Positions 15,357 to 24,695 are shown, counted from the first letter of the stretch. The stretch: 64,000 bases of DNA from RGIG1995 sp045652425 (GCA_045652425.1 JAZRUG010000018.1:1-64000); one strand, 5' to 3'. Program-made: numbers and translations. Notes: generated from the letters alone by a model not told the origin.

Positions 15357-16121
15357 TTGAACTCCAAAAATAATACTACTGAAAATGACTTTAAGTATGA
15401 AAGTGCAATAATCAATGAAGACTCGGCGTTTGCGGTCGTTGAGGCTTACAAATCCATAAGAACTAATGTTATGTATTCGATACCCAAAACCGAGGGAGCA
15501 AAAGTTATTGTTGTAACGAGTGCGACCGCGGGGGAAGGAAAGACTACTACTTGTATAAATCTTGCGCAAACTTTTGCTCAGATTAATGCCAGAGTACTAT
15601 TGCTTGACTGTGACCTTAGAAAACCAAAGGTTCACAGATATTTGAAGTTGGACAAAACCAACGGATTGTCTAACGTGTTGTGTGGTTTTGCAGGACTTGA
15701 CACAGCTCTTAAGGTTAACGTTAGAGAGAATTTAGACGTTCTTACTGCCGGAGATGCTCCGCCCAATCCTGCCGAGCTTCTTCAAACGAAAGAGTTTGCA
15801 AAAATTATGACTGTTTTGAAAAAAGTCTACGATTACATTATTGTAGATACTCCTCCTATAAACCTTGTTACGGATGCGACGAGTGCTATCAAATACAGTT
15901 CAGGAACTATTCTTCTTATCAAAAAAGGATATACTACCTTCGATATGGTTGATGAAGCTATGGATAGACTCAAAAAAGTCAACGCCAATATTCTTGGTAC
16001 TATATTGATTGATGAAAAGGGTATTGAAACCAGAAAATATAAAGGATATAGGGGCTATAGATATGGTTATAGTTACAGTTCTGGTAAACGAATCAAAGAA
16101 GGGGCTCAACCCAAGAAATAA
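15357..16121 (+). CDS. cpsD: CpsD/CapB-family tyrosine-protein kinase
   Basis: 254 residues starting at TTG 15357, supported by GGGAGGAAG a few bases upstream. It is a P-loop BY-kinase: Walker A TAGEGKTT (about 57-64), Walker A' LLLDCDLRKP (81-90), Walker B IIVDTPPI. The C-terminus carries a tyrosine cluster (YKGYRGYRYGYSY) that is autophosphorylated. Such kinases control export and polymerisation of surface polysaccharides and need a membrane modulator (CpsC/Wzz) that is not encoded here. The phosphatase gene follows after 2 bp. No polysaccharide biosynthesis genes adjoin, so the pair may act on a distant locus or other proteins. Confidence 0.93.
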   Translation: MNSKNNTTENDFKYESAIINEDSAFAVVEAYKSIRTNVMYSIPKTEGAKVIVVTSATAGEGKTTTCINLAQTFAQINARVLLLDCDLRKPKVHRYLKLDKTNGLSNVLCGFAGLDTALKVNVRENLDVLTAGDAPPNPAELLQTKEFAKIMTVLKKVYDYIIVDTPPINLVTDATSAIKYSSGTILLIKKGYTTFDMVDEAMDRLKKVNANILGTILIDEKGIETRKYKGYRGYRYGYSYSSGKRIKEGAQPKK

Positions 16122-16123
16122 AA

Positions 16124-16834
16124 ATGGTTGATATTCATTCACATTTTTTGCCCCAAATAGACGACGGACCCAGACATGTTAACGAAAGTGTTGCTATGCT
16201 TGCTGATTCATATTTGCAAGGGGTAACGGTTTGTGTAAGTACGTCTCATATTATTTTACACGGAGAAGAAGACATTGAAACTTTTTTGAAAAAGAGAGAA
16301 ATGTCTGTAAAACTTTTAGAAGATTCGTTAGCCAAAAGCGATGTTGTTGTTCCTAAATTACTTTATGGTGCGGAAGTATTTCTTGATAATGATATTTCAA
16401 AATTCAATGAATTTAAAAAAATTTGTATTAGCGGTACAAATCTTTTACTTGTTGAACTTTCGACCAGAAAGTATAATCCTAATTATGCTGAATGGTTGTA
16501 TTTGCTTAATTTGAAGGGTAGTGTTCCGATACTTGCACACATCGAAAGATATCCTTACGTAAAAGAACTTTTGGCAGACCTTGAAGCAATAAACGTTGTA
16601 TATCAAATGAATGCAAGAGCGGTTTTAAGAAACAAGTGGTTTAAATATCTTTTAGATTTATATTACGATGGAAAGGCTGTTGTTATATCAAGTGATATGC
16701 ACAATATGGGAATGAGAAGTTCTTGTATGAAAAAAGCATACGATAAAGTTTGTAATTATTATAGCCAAGATGTTGCGGATGATATTTTTGAAAGAAATGC
16801 TGAAAAGATTCTCGGGTTAGAATTCAACAAATAA
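16124..16834 (+). CDS. cpsB: CpsB/CapC-family tyrosine-protein phosphatase (PHP fold)
   Basis: A 236-residue manganese-dependent PHP-domain phosphatase. The N-terminal VDIHSHFLPQIDDGP holds the first metal ligands (H5, H7, D13); GAEVFLD, AHIERYP and SSDMHNMG supply the others. It dephosphorylates the C-terminal tyrosines of the partner kinase encoded 2 bp upstream. It ends at a strong terminator. The length is slightly below the family's usual 240-255 residues but all metal motifs are present. Confidence 0.93.
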   Translation: MVDIHSHFLPQIDDGPRHVNESVAMLADSYLQGVTVCVSTSHIILHGEEDIETFLKKREMSVKLLEDSLAKSDVVVPKLLYGAEVFLDNDISKFNEFKKICISGTNLLLVELSTRKYNPNYAEWLYLLNLKGSVPILAHIERYPYVKELLADLEAINVVYQMNARAVLRNKWFKYLLDLYYDGKAVVISSDMHNMGMRSSCMKKAYDKVCNYYSQDVADDIFERNAEKILGLEFNK

Positions 16835-16865
16835 AAATGCGATTCAAAATGAATCGCATTTTTTT
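16833..16865. terminator. Bidirectional terminator between cpsB and mrp
   Basis: AAAAATGCGATTC pairs with GAATCGCATTTTT, with T7 on the plus strand and A-run for the minus strand. It overlaps the stop codons of the two convergent genes. Confidence 0.9.
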
Positions 16866-17679
16866 ATAACTCTTTTGTGAAATCGTTAATTGCTTCAGTA
16901 TTGTAGCTTTCGATATCGCCTTTGTCGCATTTTCTTGCGATTTCGGTGTCTATAGGCAGTTTAGCAATTCGGTCGATTCCAAATCTTTCTGCAACTTCAT
17001 CAATATGACTTTCGCCGTAGATGGAGTGTTTCTTGCCGCAGTCGGGGCATGTGAAATAAGACATATTTTCAACTATTCCGTAAATAGGAATATTCATCAT
17101 ATTTGCCATTTTAACTGCTTTTTCAACGATCATCGAAACAAGTTCCTGAGGAGAAGTTACGATGATGATTCCGTCAACGGGAATAGATTGGAATACTGTC
17201 AAAGGAACGTCGCCGGTGCCGGGAGGCATATCGATGAACATATAGTCTACGTCTTCCCAGATTACGTCTGTCCAAAACTGCTTAACAGTCCCTGCGATAA
17301 CAGGCCCTCTCCAAACGACAGGATCTGTTTCGCTGTTGAGCAACAAGTTGATTGACATAACCTCAACGCCGTTTTTAGATTTTGCTGGTATGATACCTCT
17401 TTCGTCGGCCAATGCTTTTTCGTGAATACCAAAAGCTTTGGGAATAGAAGGACCTGTAAGGTCTGCATCAAGAATAGCAACCTTGTTACCCTTCTTGTTC
17501 ATAGTCGAGGCTAACATAGAGGTTACGAGAGATTTTCCGACACCGCCTTTACCGCTTACGATGCCGTATACTTTTTTTACGCTGCTGTGTTCGTTTAAGG
17601 CTTCAAGAAATGATTTGGGGTCTCTTGACGAACAGTTTTCAGAGCAGGTAGAACAATCGTGTGTGCAATTCTCGCTCAT
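16864..17679 (-). CDS. Mrp/NBP35-family iron-sulfur carrier P-loop ATPase
   Basis: 271 residues. The N-terminus has four cysteines (C5, C9, C12, C16) in an NBP35-like cluster motif, then the deviant Walker A GKGGVGKS (about 43-50), LDADLTGPS, and the MPPGTGD loop. A later CPDC pair bridges Fe-S clusters between subunits. Members assemble or transfer [4Fe-4S] clusters to apo-proteins in the cytoplasm. The gene is monocistronic. The fermentative Fe-S enzymes of anaerobes are plausible clients, by family knowledge only. Confidence 0.93.
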   Translation of the reverse strand: MSENCTHDCSTCSENCSSRDPKSFLEALNEHSSVKKVYGIVSGKGGVGKSLVTSMLASTMNKKGNKVAILDADLTGPSIPKAFGIHEKALADERGIIPAKSKNGVEVMSINLLLNSETDPVVWRGPVIAGTVKQFWTDVIWEDVDYMFIDMPPGTGDVPLTVFQSIPVDGIIIVTSPQELVSMIVEKAVKMANMMNIPIYGIVENMSYFTCPDCGKKHSIYGESHIDEVAERFGIDRIAKLPIDTEIARKCDKGDIESYNTEAINDFTKEL

Positions 17680-17842
17680 TTTTCTGTATGAGTTCCGATT
17701 TTTTGATAATCGAAACCTCGTCTCCTTTACTTTTTTCTACATATACATTATTATATCCCAAAACGCTGTGATGTCAACATATAATGTGTTTTTAATCTAA
17801 AGATTTATCAAATTGTTTTTTTGATAAATTACAAATGAAGAA

Positions 17843-17871
17843 AAGGCACTCCTTTTTTTCGGGAATGCCTT
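17843..17871. terminator. Terminator of the lipoprotein gene
   Basis: AAGGCACTCC/GGGAATGCCTT stem with a T-rich loop lies about 25 bp past the stop of the minus-strand lipoprotein gene and is followed on that strand by TTCTTC. Confidence 0.6.
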
Positions 17872-17894
17872 GGGATTGTTTTTTTATAATTTGA

Positions 17895-18560
17895 TTATTT
17901 TAATGTTTTCGCATCAACAAAGAATTCGCCGACATCTCTTAAGAAATCTTCGTTAGTCCAATTTCCTGACGGAAGAAGGAATGCCAATAAGTTATCATCA
18001 ATTTCAAATACAATATATGGCATCAATTTTTCTGTATTATTATAAAAATCTTCTTTAAAAACATATGCAGTTTTACCGCTTATTGTGAGCTGTTCCATAT
18101 TTGTTACATTAATATTATATTGGCTGTTCAGTTTAACTCTTTCGTTATGGAAATCCTGTGCACTGCGATTTGCAAAGAAAAAAATCTCTCCGCCACCGGC
18201 TACAACGGGAGGCCATTCATATTTCTCCATAAATGCACTATCATTTTCATTTATGCAGAAGTTTCCTTGGTTAGAAGTGTTTTCTAAATAGTTATAAAAT
18301 GTAGCATTGTATGTAAGTTCGATTTTTGTGTTGCCGTCTTCTGACTGCATTGTTACTTTTGCTAATTTTTGTTTAGGTTCTTCAGCTTTTTCTTCTGCAT
18401 CTTCTTCTGCAACTTTTTCTGTTTCTTTATTCTCGGTTTGTTGCATATCTTCTTTGTTTGGGGCGTCTGTTTCAGCAGGTTGACTATTGCTACAGCTGAC
18501 TAAATAACTTACTGATAACGCTAAAATAAGCATTATGGTTAATATTTTATTCATTTTCAT
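17895..18560 (-). CDS. Lipoprotein of unknown function
   Basis: 221 residues with a signal peptide and lipobox LVSC (cysteine about residue 23), then an acidic, Glu/Lys-rich linker (about 30-65) typical of surface tethers, and a globular domain of about 150 residues (KVTMQSEDGNTKIELTY...). The domain is mixed alpha/beta and I do not recognise it. The protein would be anchored on the outer face of the cytoplasmic membrane. It is a single gene upstream of a terminator and just after the cotJ operon. Confidence 0.75.
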   Translation of the reverse strand: MKMNKILTIMLILALSVSYLVSCSNSQPAETDAPNKEDMQQTENKETEKVAEEDAEEKAEEPKQKLAKVTMQSEDGNTKIELTYNATFYNYLENTSNQGNFCINENDSAFMEKYEWPPVVAGGGEIFFFANRSAQDFHNERVKLNSQYNINVTNMEQLTISGKTAYVFKEDFYNNTEKLMPYIVFEIDDNLLAFLLPSGNWTNEDFLRDVGEFFVDAKTLK

Positions 18561-18725
18561 ATTGTCTCCGATTAATTGTTGATTTTTGTTTTTTTGATGT
18601 GGATATTATAGCACAAAAGAGCGAAAAAATCAATAGTGTATTCTTAATAACAGACTCGTAATGTAGAGAGGTAAAATAGTGATATAAATATATCCTTTGA
18701 TTTTTTGTAAAGTTTTTTGGGATTT

Positions 18726-18758
18726 AAAAAGGAGACTTTTTAAAAAAAGTCCCCTTTT
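18726..18758 (-). terminator. Terminator of the cotJ operon
   Basis: AAAAAGGAGACTTTTT pairs with AAAAAAAGTCCCCTTTT (one mismatch). It lies directly after the cotJC stop. Confidence 0.7.
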
Positions 18759-18762
18759 GTTT

Positions 18763-19410
18763 TTATCTGCAGCCGCAGCCGTTATTTTTGTCGTTTTTGC
18801 AGTCGATGCCTGCTTTGTCGAATGCGGGATTATACATATAGAAATTCTTCTTGTCGCAAGATTTATCCTGGGATATGCGTAACGCATCACCAAATCTTTG
18901 GTAATGAACGATTTCTCTTGCTCTGAGGAATTTGATAACGTCGCATACGTCGGGATCGTCAGAAAGCCGGAGGATGTTGTCGTAAGTTACTCTTGCTTTT
19001 TGTTCTGCGGCAAGGTCTTCGTTTAAGTCGGCAAACACGTCACCTTTAACTGCCAAATATGCAGTAGTGAAGGGCACTCCTGCCGCAGATACGGGGTAAA
19101 TCCCTGTCGTATGGTCAACAAAATATGCGTCAAATCCGGATTTTTTGATTTCATCGATGCTCAAATTTCTTGTGAGCTGATGAACGATAGCGGCTATGAT
19201 CTCCATATGCGCAAGTTCTTCGGTTCCTATATCTGTTAAAATTCCTATAACTTCGTCGTAAGGCATACTGTAACGCTGGTTCAAATAACGCAGCGATGCG
19301 CCGAGTTCGCCGTCGGGACCACCGAGTTGCGTGATTATAGCTTTTGCTAATTTAGGATTAGGGTTTTTTATTTTTACCGGGTATTCAAGTTTCTTTTCAT
19401 ATATCCACAT
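18763..19410 (-). CDS. cotJC: Spore coat protein CotJC (manganese-catalase family)
   Basis: 215 residues in the ferritin-like manganese-catalase fold: GPDGELGASLRYLNQRY near residue 31, TEELAHMEII (di-manganese ligands), DLNEDLAAEQKAR and REIVHYQRFGDAL. It is a component of the spore coat and may protect the spore from peroxide. It is the last gene of cotJABC, 5 bp after cotJB, and ends in a cysteine-rich CGCR tail. Expression in the mother cell during sporulation is expected from the family. Confidence 0.95.
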   Translation of the reverse strand: MWIYEKKLEYPVKIKNPNPKLAKAIITQLGGPDGELGASLRYLNQRYSMPYDEVIGILTDIGTEELAHMEIIAAIVHQLTRNLSIDEIKKSGFDAYFVDHTTGIYPVSAAGVPFTTAYLAVKGDVFADLNEDLAAEQKARVTYDNILRLSDDPDVCDVIKFLRAREIVHYQRFGDALRISQDKSCDKKNFYMYNPAFDKAGIDCKNDKNNGCGCR

Positions 19411-19415
19411 ATAAA

Positions 19416-19664
19416 TTATCCCTCACATTTCCAGGGCCAAGGTGAGTCTATCCAGTTCCACTTGTTGCCCATGTTCGAATTTGCGGTCAAAGGACCGTAT
19501 TTTTCTTCGTATTCTTTCTTTATATAGTCTGCTCTGTCTCGCGCTGTATAAAAATATTCAAGCGCTTTCTCACAGTTCGGGTATACGTCGAGATAAAGGT
19601 TAGCTTCTATGAGTTCGAAATCGGCGATTTGTACTTTTTTCATCAAATTTTCTCTTTCTTTCAT
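19416..19664 (-). CDS. cotJB: Spore coat protein CotJB
   Basis: I place the start at 19664 (82 residues, MKERENLMKK) because AAGGGGG lies ten bases upstream and the ATG overlaps the cotJA stop as ATGA. The sequence has the CotJB pattern: FELIEANLYLDVYPNCEKALEYFYTARDRA, and the C-terminal WNWIDSPWPWKCEG. It assembles with CotJC and CotJA in the coat. Translational coupling with both neighbours keeps the three in ratio. Confidence 0.93.
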   Translation of the reverse strand: MKERENLMKKVQIADFELIEANLYLDVYPNCEKALEYFYTARDRADYIKKEYEEKYGPLTANSNMGNKWNWIDSPWPWKCEG

Positions 19665-19951
19665 AACTGGCATACCCCCTTGGTGCATTTATATCCTGCA
19701 AAGGGCTTATTAAGTTCGGCAAAAAGCGTTCCGTTTTCAAGAGCTTTTTCTCCGCAATAAATGTTCTGCCATTCCTGATACGGTGAATATACCATTGCCA
19801 ATCTGTAATTCATTTCAGCTGTGTTGGCAGTATCGTAGTTTCTGTTATCCGTGTAGCGAGGTTGAATAGGAGTTACGCAATTATCCGCAGGTCTTGTCGG
19901 ACAGTACCTTTTGTCGCTTTGACGGTTATAACAGCCTCTGTTATAGTTCAT
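19661..19951 (-). CDS. cotJA: Spore coat-associated protein CotJA
   Basis: 96 residues, first gene of the cotJ operon. The C-terminal half, MVYSPYQEWQNIYCGEKALENGTLFAELNKPFAGYK, is the CotJA signature; the N-terminal ~45 residues are low-complexity and Tyr/Arg/Asn-rich, longer than in Bacillus. AGGGAGAG precedes the start. On the minus strand CATATTATA (20010-20002) resembles the -10 box of mother-cell sigma factors (SigE/SigK), but no good -35 box is visible. Confidence 0.92.
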   Translation of the reverse strand: MNYNRGCYNRQSDKRYCPTRPADNCVTPIQPRYTDNRNYDTANTAEMNYRLAMVYSPYQEWQNIYCGEKALENGTLFAELNKPFAGYKCTKGVCQL

Positions 19952-20148
19952 ATTTTTCTCTCCCTATTATTTTTATATAAAAGGCATATTAAGCCTCGTT
20001 GTATAATATGCTTTATAGAGGGGAGATGCTACTGTTCTTTGAGAAATTTAAAAAAATGATAAAAAATCTTGTCAAGTGGTTTTGGTGAATTTTTAACAAA
20101 TCGCTAAATGCACCAAAAAAAATATCAAAAAATAGGTGATTTTATATA

Positions 20149-20177
20149 TTTACAAACCACTGAGTTTTGAGTATAAT
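20149..20177 (+). promoter_or_regulatory. Promoter of the structured RNA candidate
   Basis: TTTACA (20149) and TATAAT (20172) are spaced 17 bp; transcription would begin near 20184. Confidence 0.6.
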
Positions 20178-20183
20178 ATATGA

Positions 20184-20339
20184 CGGTAAACTCACAGCAG
20201 CACGACAGACCGATTATCTTGTGAAATATCAATCTAATGATATTCTTGTACATAAAGATAATGCTCTGTTGTGTTTTTTCTTTTTGCATAAATGAAATGC
20301 CTCTTTTGTCGCGAAAAAAGATAAAAGAGGTCTTTTTTT
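20184..20339 (+). ncRNA. Candidate structured non-coding RNA of about 155 nt
   Basis: It follows a good promoter and ends at an intrinsic terminator (CCTCTTTT 20300 / AAAAGAGG 20323, then T-run to 20339). Its body folds into one long hairpin: CACGACAGA (20201) with TCTGTTGTG (20265), ATTATCTT with AAGATAAT, and AATATCA with TGATATT at the tip. A T6 run directly after the first hairpin (20274) could end a shorter form. The downstream esterase gene has its own promoter, so this is likely an independent small RNA and not a leader. No known family recognised. Confidence 0.5.
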
Positions 20340-20453
20340 ATTCTTTTTTTGATTTGGTTTTCGTGTCATATATATCGACTTGTCTTTTTCGCCAAAAAGT
20401 TATAGTCGTATTGGTCGTAATCAACAAAAATGTTTTGGGGGATTGGGTTTTTG

Positions 20454-20482
20454 TTGACATTGTATATGGAATGTGATACAAT
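20454..20482 (+). promoter_or_regulatory. Promoter of the secreted esterase gene
   Basis: TTGACA (20454) and TACAAT (20477), spacer 17 bp, about 60 bp before the start at 20547. Confidence 0.75.
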
Positions 20483-20546
20483 TTACTAAATATATAAATA
20501 TGCTTATTTTTATCAATATAACATATAAAAGGAGGGCTTTTTCTAT

Positions 20547-23500
20547 ATGAAAAAAAGCAAAATAATTATTTTGATTACAGCAATACTCCTCGTTGTTATG
20601 GCTGTTGTTGCGGTAGCTGCCGCTACATTTTCGGAAACAACGTTAGGAATTATTGATGCTATCATTAACGGAGAAGAATATTCCGAAGTCAACGACTTGA
20701 ACGATGACAACAAGGTTGATATTCTCGACCTTATTCTCGGAGTAAAAAAGGATAACTTTGACGGTCCCGGACTTACAACTTTGACACTTGACGGCGGATA
20801 CGCTGTTGTTGAAGAAGTAAAGTATGATACTTTCAACTATACCGTTAAGCTTCCTGCGGGCAGACCGAGAATTCCTCATATAACCGCAACTACCGACGCT
20901 GAAAATGCAGTTATTGCATATCAGAATGCTACAATAGCTGATAATGAAACTTCCGGTTATGCAAAAGTTGTTATTTCCGATGATAACGGTGAAAACGTAT
21001 ATACAGTAAAATTTGAACGTGCTGAAGTTATAGACACAGTTGTTCTTCAGTATGACGACAGATGGACGTTTACACCTAACTATGAACTCAAAGAAGGCGA
21101 AGCTTTCACATTCGAAAGTGCAAATGCAGACGTAGCATCCGTTGATGCAAACGGTGTTATTACTGCTAAAAACGTAAGCGATGAAGCAGTTGTTGTTTCA
21201 GCAAAGGTTGGAGATAACGTTGTTGATACGTTTACCGTTTCTAAAATTGATAAAGCTGTTGTCAACCTCTTCTTCGTAACAGGTCAGAGCAATGCTCAGG
21301 GTTGCTATGACTTTGTAGATACAGACGGAGACGGCACAAAAGAAAATTCCGAAAAGTTTGCTCAGTCAGATGAACAGCTTCCAGACGTGCTTCAGCCTGA
21401 AAAGGCAGGACAGGTTTATATTTATGATGCCCGTCCTTTCTGGAACTCCGAAAATACACTTTCCGGAACTGCAGCATACATACTGCCAAAGGGAATGGAC
21501 CGCTTTTATGACCTTCATAATGTAAAACGTGCAGGATTTGCTTCTGCATTGGGTAAGACATATTATGACTTGTCAGGTGAAAAGGTAGTTTTCTTGCATG
21601 CAGCTTATAATGGTTCGCCTATAGAACAATGGCTTGATCCTGAGTTGTATCCCGATTTGGCAGAAGATTATGCATATGATAAAGAAGAAATTGAAAACGT
21701 TAACCATTATGTAAATGCTCAAAAGAGATATCGTGAGCTCATGGATAGACTTGATTCTTCCAAATATGAAATCAACCACAGAGCAAACTTCTGGCTCCAG
21801 GGTGAAACTTGCATGAGTAGTATTTGGGATTACAATGTTAACAATTGGAATCAGTCTCCCAGTGAATATGAAAAATTGTTTAGCGCTGAAGATTATACCG
21901 ATATGTTCATGAAGTTCCATGAGCAAATGAAGGCTGACTTTCAAATTGAAACAAACAATATTCTTCTTGTAAGAGCTCACGGTTCTGTTGTAAAAAATGC
22001 AGACGGTAACATAAAGGCAGCTCTTAACAACGTAAGATCTTCACAGTACGGTATGGCTAATACAAATAGTGAAATTACTATCGTATCAAGACTTTCCGAC
22101 TGGGTAGTTCCTTACAATGCTAAATATAACGGTACACCTTATGAAGCCTATAACGGTTTGATGGGCGTTGGTAACGTTCACTATAACCAGACAGGTCACA
22201 ATGAAAATGGTATTATTGCCGCTACAAACTACTTCAAGAAGCTTGACGTTGATACAACAAGTGTTGCTACAAGCGTTGAAATTATTGATACTGACGGTAT
22301 TAAGCGCTTTGCGGCTAATGAAGTTATCGGTGAGTTTGAAGTTGGTACAACCAAGAGAATTGCAGCGTTTGCACTGCCTGAATACTCTCTTGAAAACGTA
22401 GCTTATGCTTCTTCTAACGAAAAGGTTGCAAACGTTAACGAATACGGACTTATTACAATTATTGGCGTAGGTGAAGCTACAATTACCGCAACTGCTGAAA
22501 GCGGTGTATCTGCAAGTGTTGTTGTTAATGGTATAGAAAGAACGACTGCTCCTACTAAGTATACACTTAGTGAAGGGGAAACAAAGACAATTGCAAAATA
22601 TCTCCCTGAATTTAGCTTTGCAGATATTACATATACTTCCGACAATGAAAAAGTTGCTACTGTAGACAAGAAAGGTTTGATTACCGTTGTTGGCGGCGGC
22701 GAAGCTAAAATTACAGCTCTTTCTAATACCGGTGCATACGTAGAATTTGTTGTAACGGGTATTGCAAAGCAGGTAGTTAAGGAATCTATTCACTACAGAT
22801 GGGATTTCAACGGAAATCTTAAATCATCTGAAGATGAAAATGATCTTAGACTTTCCGCTCTTGCAACACAGAACGGTGCGACTGAAGAAAGCTACGAGTT
22901 CATGGAAGACGGTACGATTTTCATAGACAAAAATATAGCTGACAAGAGCAAGCCCGACTTTACAATGGCATATCCTGTTACTGTATCCAGTGAAACAGAC
23001 TGGTCAATCGAATGGAGAGCTAAGTTTACTGGTGCCGGCATACTTTTGGGTGTAGAAAATGCTCAGATTGGCAATACCAATAAATATGCAAATCATATTT
23101 ATTGTGTATATACACAATCAACTGAAAATAAGTATTATGACAATATTTTGTATCCGTTGAGATTTTGCGATTACAACGGTGGAGAATATTTCCTTACATA
23201 TACTTCAACGTATGCAAGTATGAATAGTTCGTTTAATACATGGAAGCTTGACTATAAGAAATACACAGGTAAGATTATACTTTCTGTATTAAAAGACGGT
23301 AATTGGATAGCTATTAGTGCAGTTGAACCCGGTGAATTTACTGCAACCTATAACAATATATTTGGTAGATACAATGCAGACGGTCTTGTTAACTTTGACG
23401 GTTATATGGACTACCTCGATATTAAGGTATCTCCCGCAGAAGTTCTCTATGATACTCACTATAGATGGGACTTCGAAGCAGGCAAAGAATACGATTCAAC

Positions 23501-24695
23501 TTACGATAAGAATACGTTGACCAAGACTGATACTAAGCACGATTTTGTTAACGTTGATGGTGAGCAAGCATATAAGACAACCGGCAGAGCAGGCGAACTC
23601 AAAATGGAAAATGCAATTGTGCTTGATACAAAGCATGATTGGATGATGGAATTTGCGTTCTGGACCTATGAAACTAATAATATTTTGCTTGGTTTAGAAA
23701 ACTGTAAGATCGGTAGCTCGTATGAAAGCCATATTTACTTCGCTCCCGGTGCATATAAGGGTGTTCGTTTTGAGCCGGATCCTAATGGCGGTGCAGGATT
23801 TACTGTTCCGTTTAATGATGCATCTAGTGTTACTACGACTATTAAAACACAGACTGCTAACCAATGGCGTATAGGTTATAGTATGGTAACTGATACCATT
23901 ACTGTAAGTATGTATGACACTACAACAAGTACTTGGGTTGAAATGGGTAAACTTGAATCAGTTGCTGACTTTACCTTGACTGCTGATTGCTTGTTTGGTG
24001 ATTATAACGGCGCAAATATGGTTAATATGAATGGTACTGTAAAATACTTTGATGTTATTATTGAAGCATCAAAAGCAGTAGGAGCCAAAGAATACGTGTA
24101 CGAATGGGATTTCAATAACTGGGAATCAAGAGGTCTTCAGAATACATTGACTCCCGGGGCTACAAGCGGTACTGTTTCGGGCGGTAAATATACGACAACA
24201 ACAAGAGGCGATGAACTTGCGCTTCAAGTACCGATTACTTTGGATTCTACTAAAGATTGGTCTATTGAATGGAGCGCAGCAGCTTCGTCGACCAGCTATA
24301 CTGACTATTCATTGATTGCTACAGATAAGAGTGAAAGTAAGTATAACCACATTTACTTCTCGCCTAATGCATACAATGCTATAGTATTCAAATCAGCTGC
24401 GGGTTCTGAATTTGCTAAGCTTCCTTTTGCAACAGAAAAGGCTACGACAAAGACTTTGTCTGCTGCTTCAAACACATGGAAGATCGAATATAAGAAAGAT
24501 ATAAATGAACTTTCTATTCAGCGTTGGGATTCGACTAACGGACAATGGATAGAAAAGAGCTATGTTAATCCGTCTGCGTTCTCTATGGAATTTTCTCATC
24601 TGTTTGGTGATTTTGGAAAATCTGGTACAGCAAACTGGGTTAACTTCCATGGTTCGGCTGATTATATGACTATTAGTTACACAGTTGTTGATTAA
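20547..24695 (+). CDS. Giant secreted SGNH/SASA-type carbohydrate esterase with Ig-like and LamG-like domains
   Basis: 1382 residues. In order: signal peptide (about 1-27); a single dockerin-like calcium loop (VNDLNDDNKVDILDLILG, about 48-65); a bacterial Ig-like domain (about 165-235). Then comes a SASA/SGNH esterase domain (about 238-575) with the catalytic-serine block FFVTGQSNAQG, the NFWLQGET block and a late VHYNQTGH histidine block. Two more Ig-like (Big2) domains follow (about 590-740), then three homologous beta-sandwich modules each opening with YRWDF or YEWDF (about 748, 968 and 1180), probably carbohydrate-binding. It likely removes acetyl groups from plant or host polysaccharides at the cell surface. 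The dockerin-like element at the N-terminus is unusual in position and single. Confidence 0.85.
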   Translation: MKKSKIIILITAILLVVMAVVAVAAATFSETTLGIIDAIINGEEYSEVNDLNDDNKVDILDLILGVKKDNFDGPGLTTLTLDGGYAVVEEVKYDTFNYTVKLPAGRPRIPHITATTDAENAVIAYQNATIADNETSGYAKVVISDDNGENVYTVKFERAEVIDTVVLQYDDRWTFTPNYELKEGEAFTFESANADVASVDANGVITAKNVSDEAVVVSAKVGDNVVDTFTVSKIDKAVVNLFFVTGQSNAQGCYDFVDTDGDGTKENSEKFAQSDEQLPDVLQPEKAGQVYIYDARPFWNSENTLSGTAAYILPKGMDRFYDLHNVKRAGFASALGKTYYDLSGEKVVFLHAAYNGSPIEQWLDPELYPDLAEDYAYDKEEIENVNHYVNAQKRYRELMDRLDSSKYEINHRANFWLQGETCMSSIWDYNVNNWNQSPSEYEKLFSAEDYTDMFMKFHEQMKADFQIETNNILLVRAHGSVVKNADGNIKAALNNVRSSQYGMANTNSEITIVSRLSDWVVPYNAKYNGTPYEAYNGLMGVGNVHYNQTGHNENGIIAATNYFKKLDVDTTSVATSVEIIDTDGIKRFAANEVIGEFEVGTTKRIAAFALPEYSLENVAYASSNEKVANVNEYGLITIIGVGEATITATAESGVSASVVVNGIERTTAPTKYTLSEGETKTIAKYLPEFSFADITYTSDNEKVATVDKKGLITVVGGGEAKITALSNTGAYVEFVVTGIAKQVVKESIHYRWDFNGNLKSSEDENDLRLSALATQNGATEESYEFMEDGTIFIDKNIADKSKPDFTMAYPVTVSSETDWSIEWRAKFTGAGILLGVENAQIGNTNKYANHIYCVYTQSTENKYYDNILYPLRFCDYNGGEYFLTYTSTYASMNSSFNTWKLDYKKYTGKIILSVLKDGNWIAISAVEPGEFTATYNNIFGRYNADGLVNFDGYMDYLDIKVSPAEVLYDTHYRWDFEAGKEYDSTYDKNTLTKTDTKHDFVNVDGEQAYKTTGRAGELKMENAIVLDTKHDWMMEFAFWTYETNNILLGLENCKIGSSYESHIYFAPGAYKGVRFEPDPNGGAGFTVPFNDASSVTTTIKTQTANQWRIGYSMVTDTITVSMYDTTTSTWVEMGKLESVADFTLTADCLFGDYNGANMVNMNGTVKYFDVIIEASKAVGAKEYVYEWDFNNWESRGLQNTLTPGATSGTVSGGKYTTTTRGDELALQVPITLDSTKDWSIEWSAAASSTSYTDYSLIATDKSESKYNHIYFSPNAYNAIVFKSAAGSEFAKLPFATEKATTKTLSAASNTWKIEYKKDINELSIQRWDSTNGQWIEKSYVNPSAFSMEFSHLFGDFGKSGTANWVNFHGSADYMTISYTVVD

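Noticed and set aside
20237..20476. 79-residue plus-strand frame before the esterase gene
   Set aside because: It lies over a structured RNA candidate, a terminator and the esterase promoter, has no ribosome site, and its sequence is low-complexity Phe/Val.
22086..22793. 235-residue minus-strand frame inside the esterase gene
   Set aside because: Cys/Asn-rich composition is the antisense of an Ala/Val/Glu-rich coding strand, and the plus-strand protein has clear domains here.
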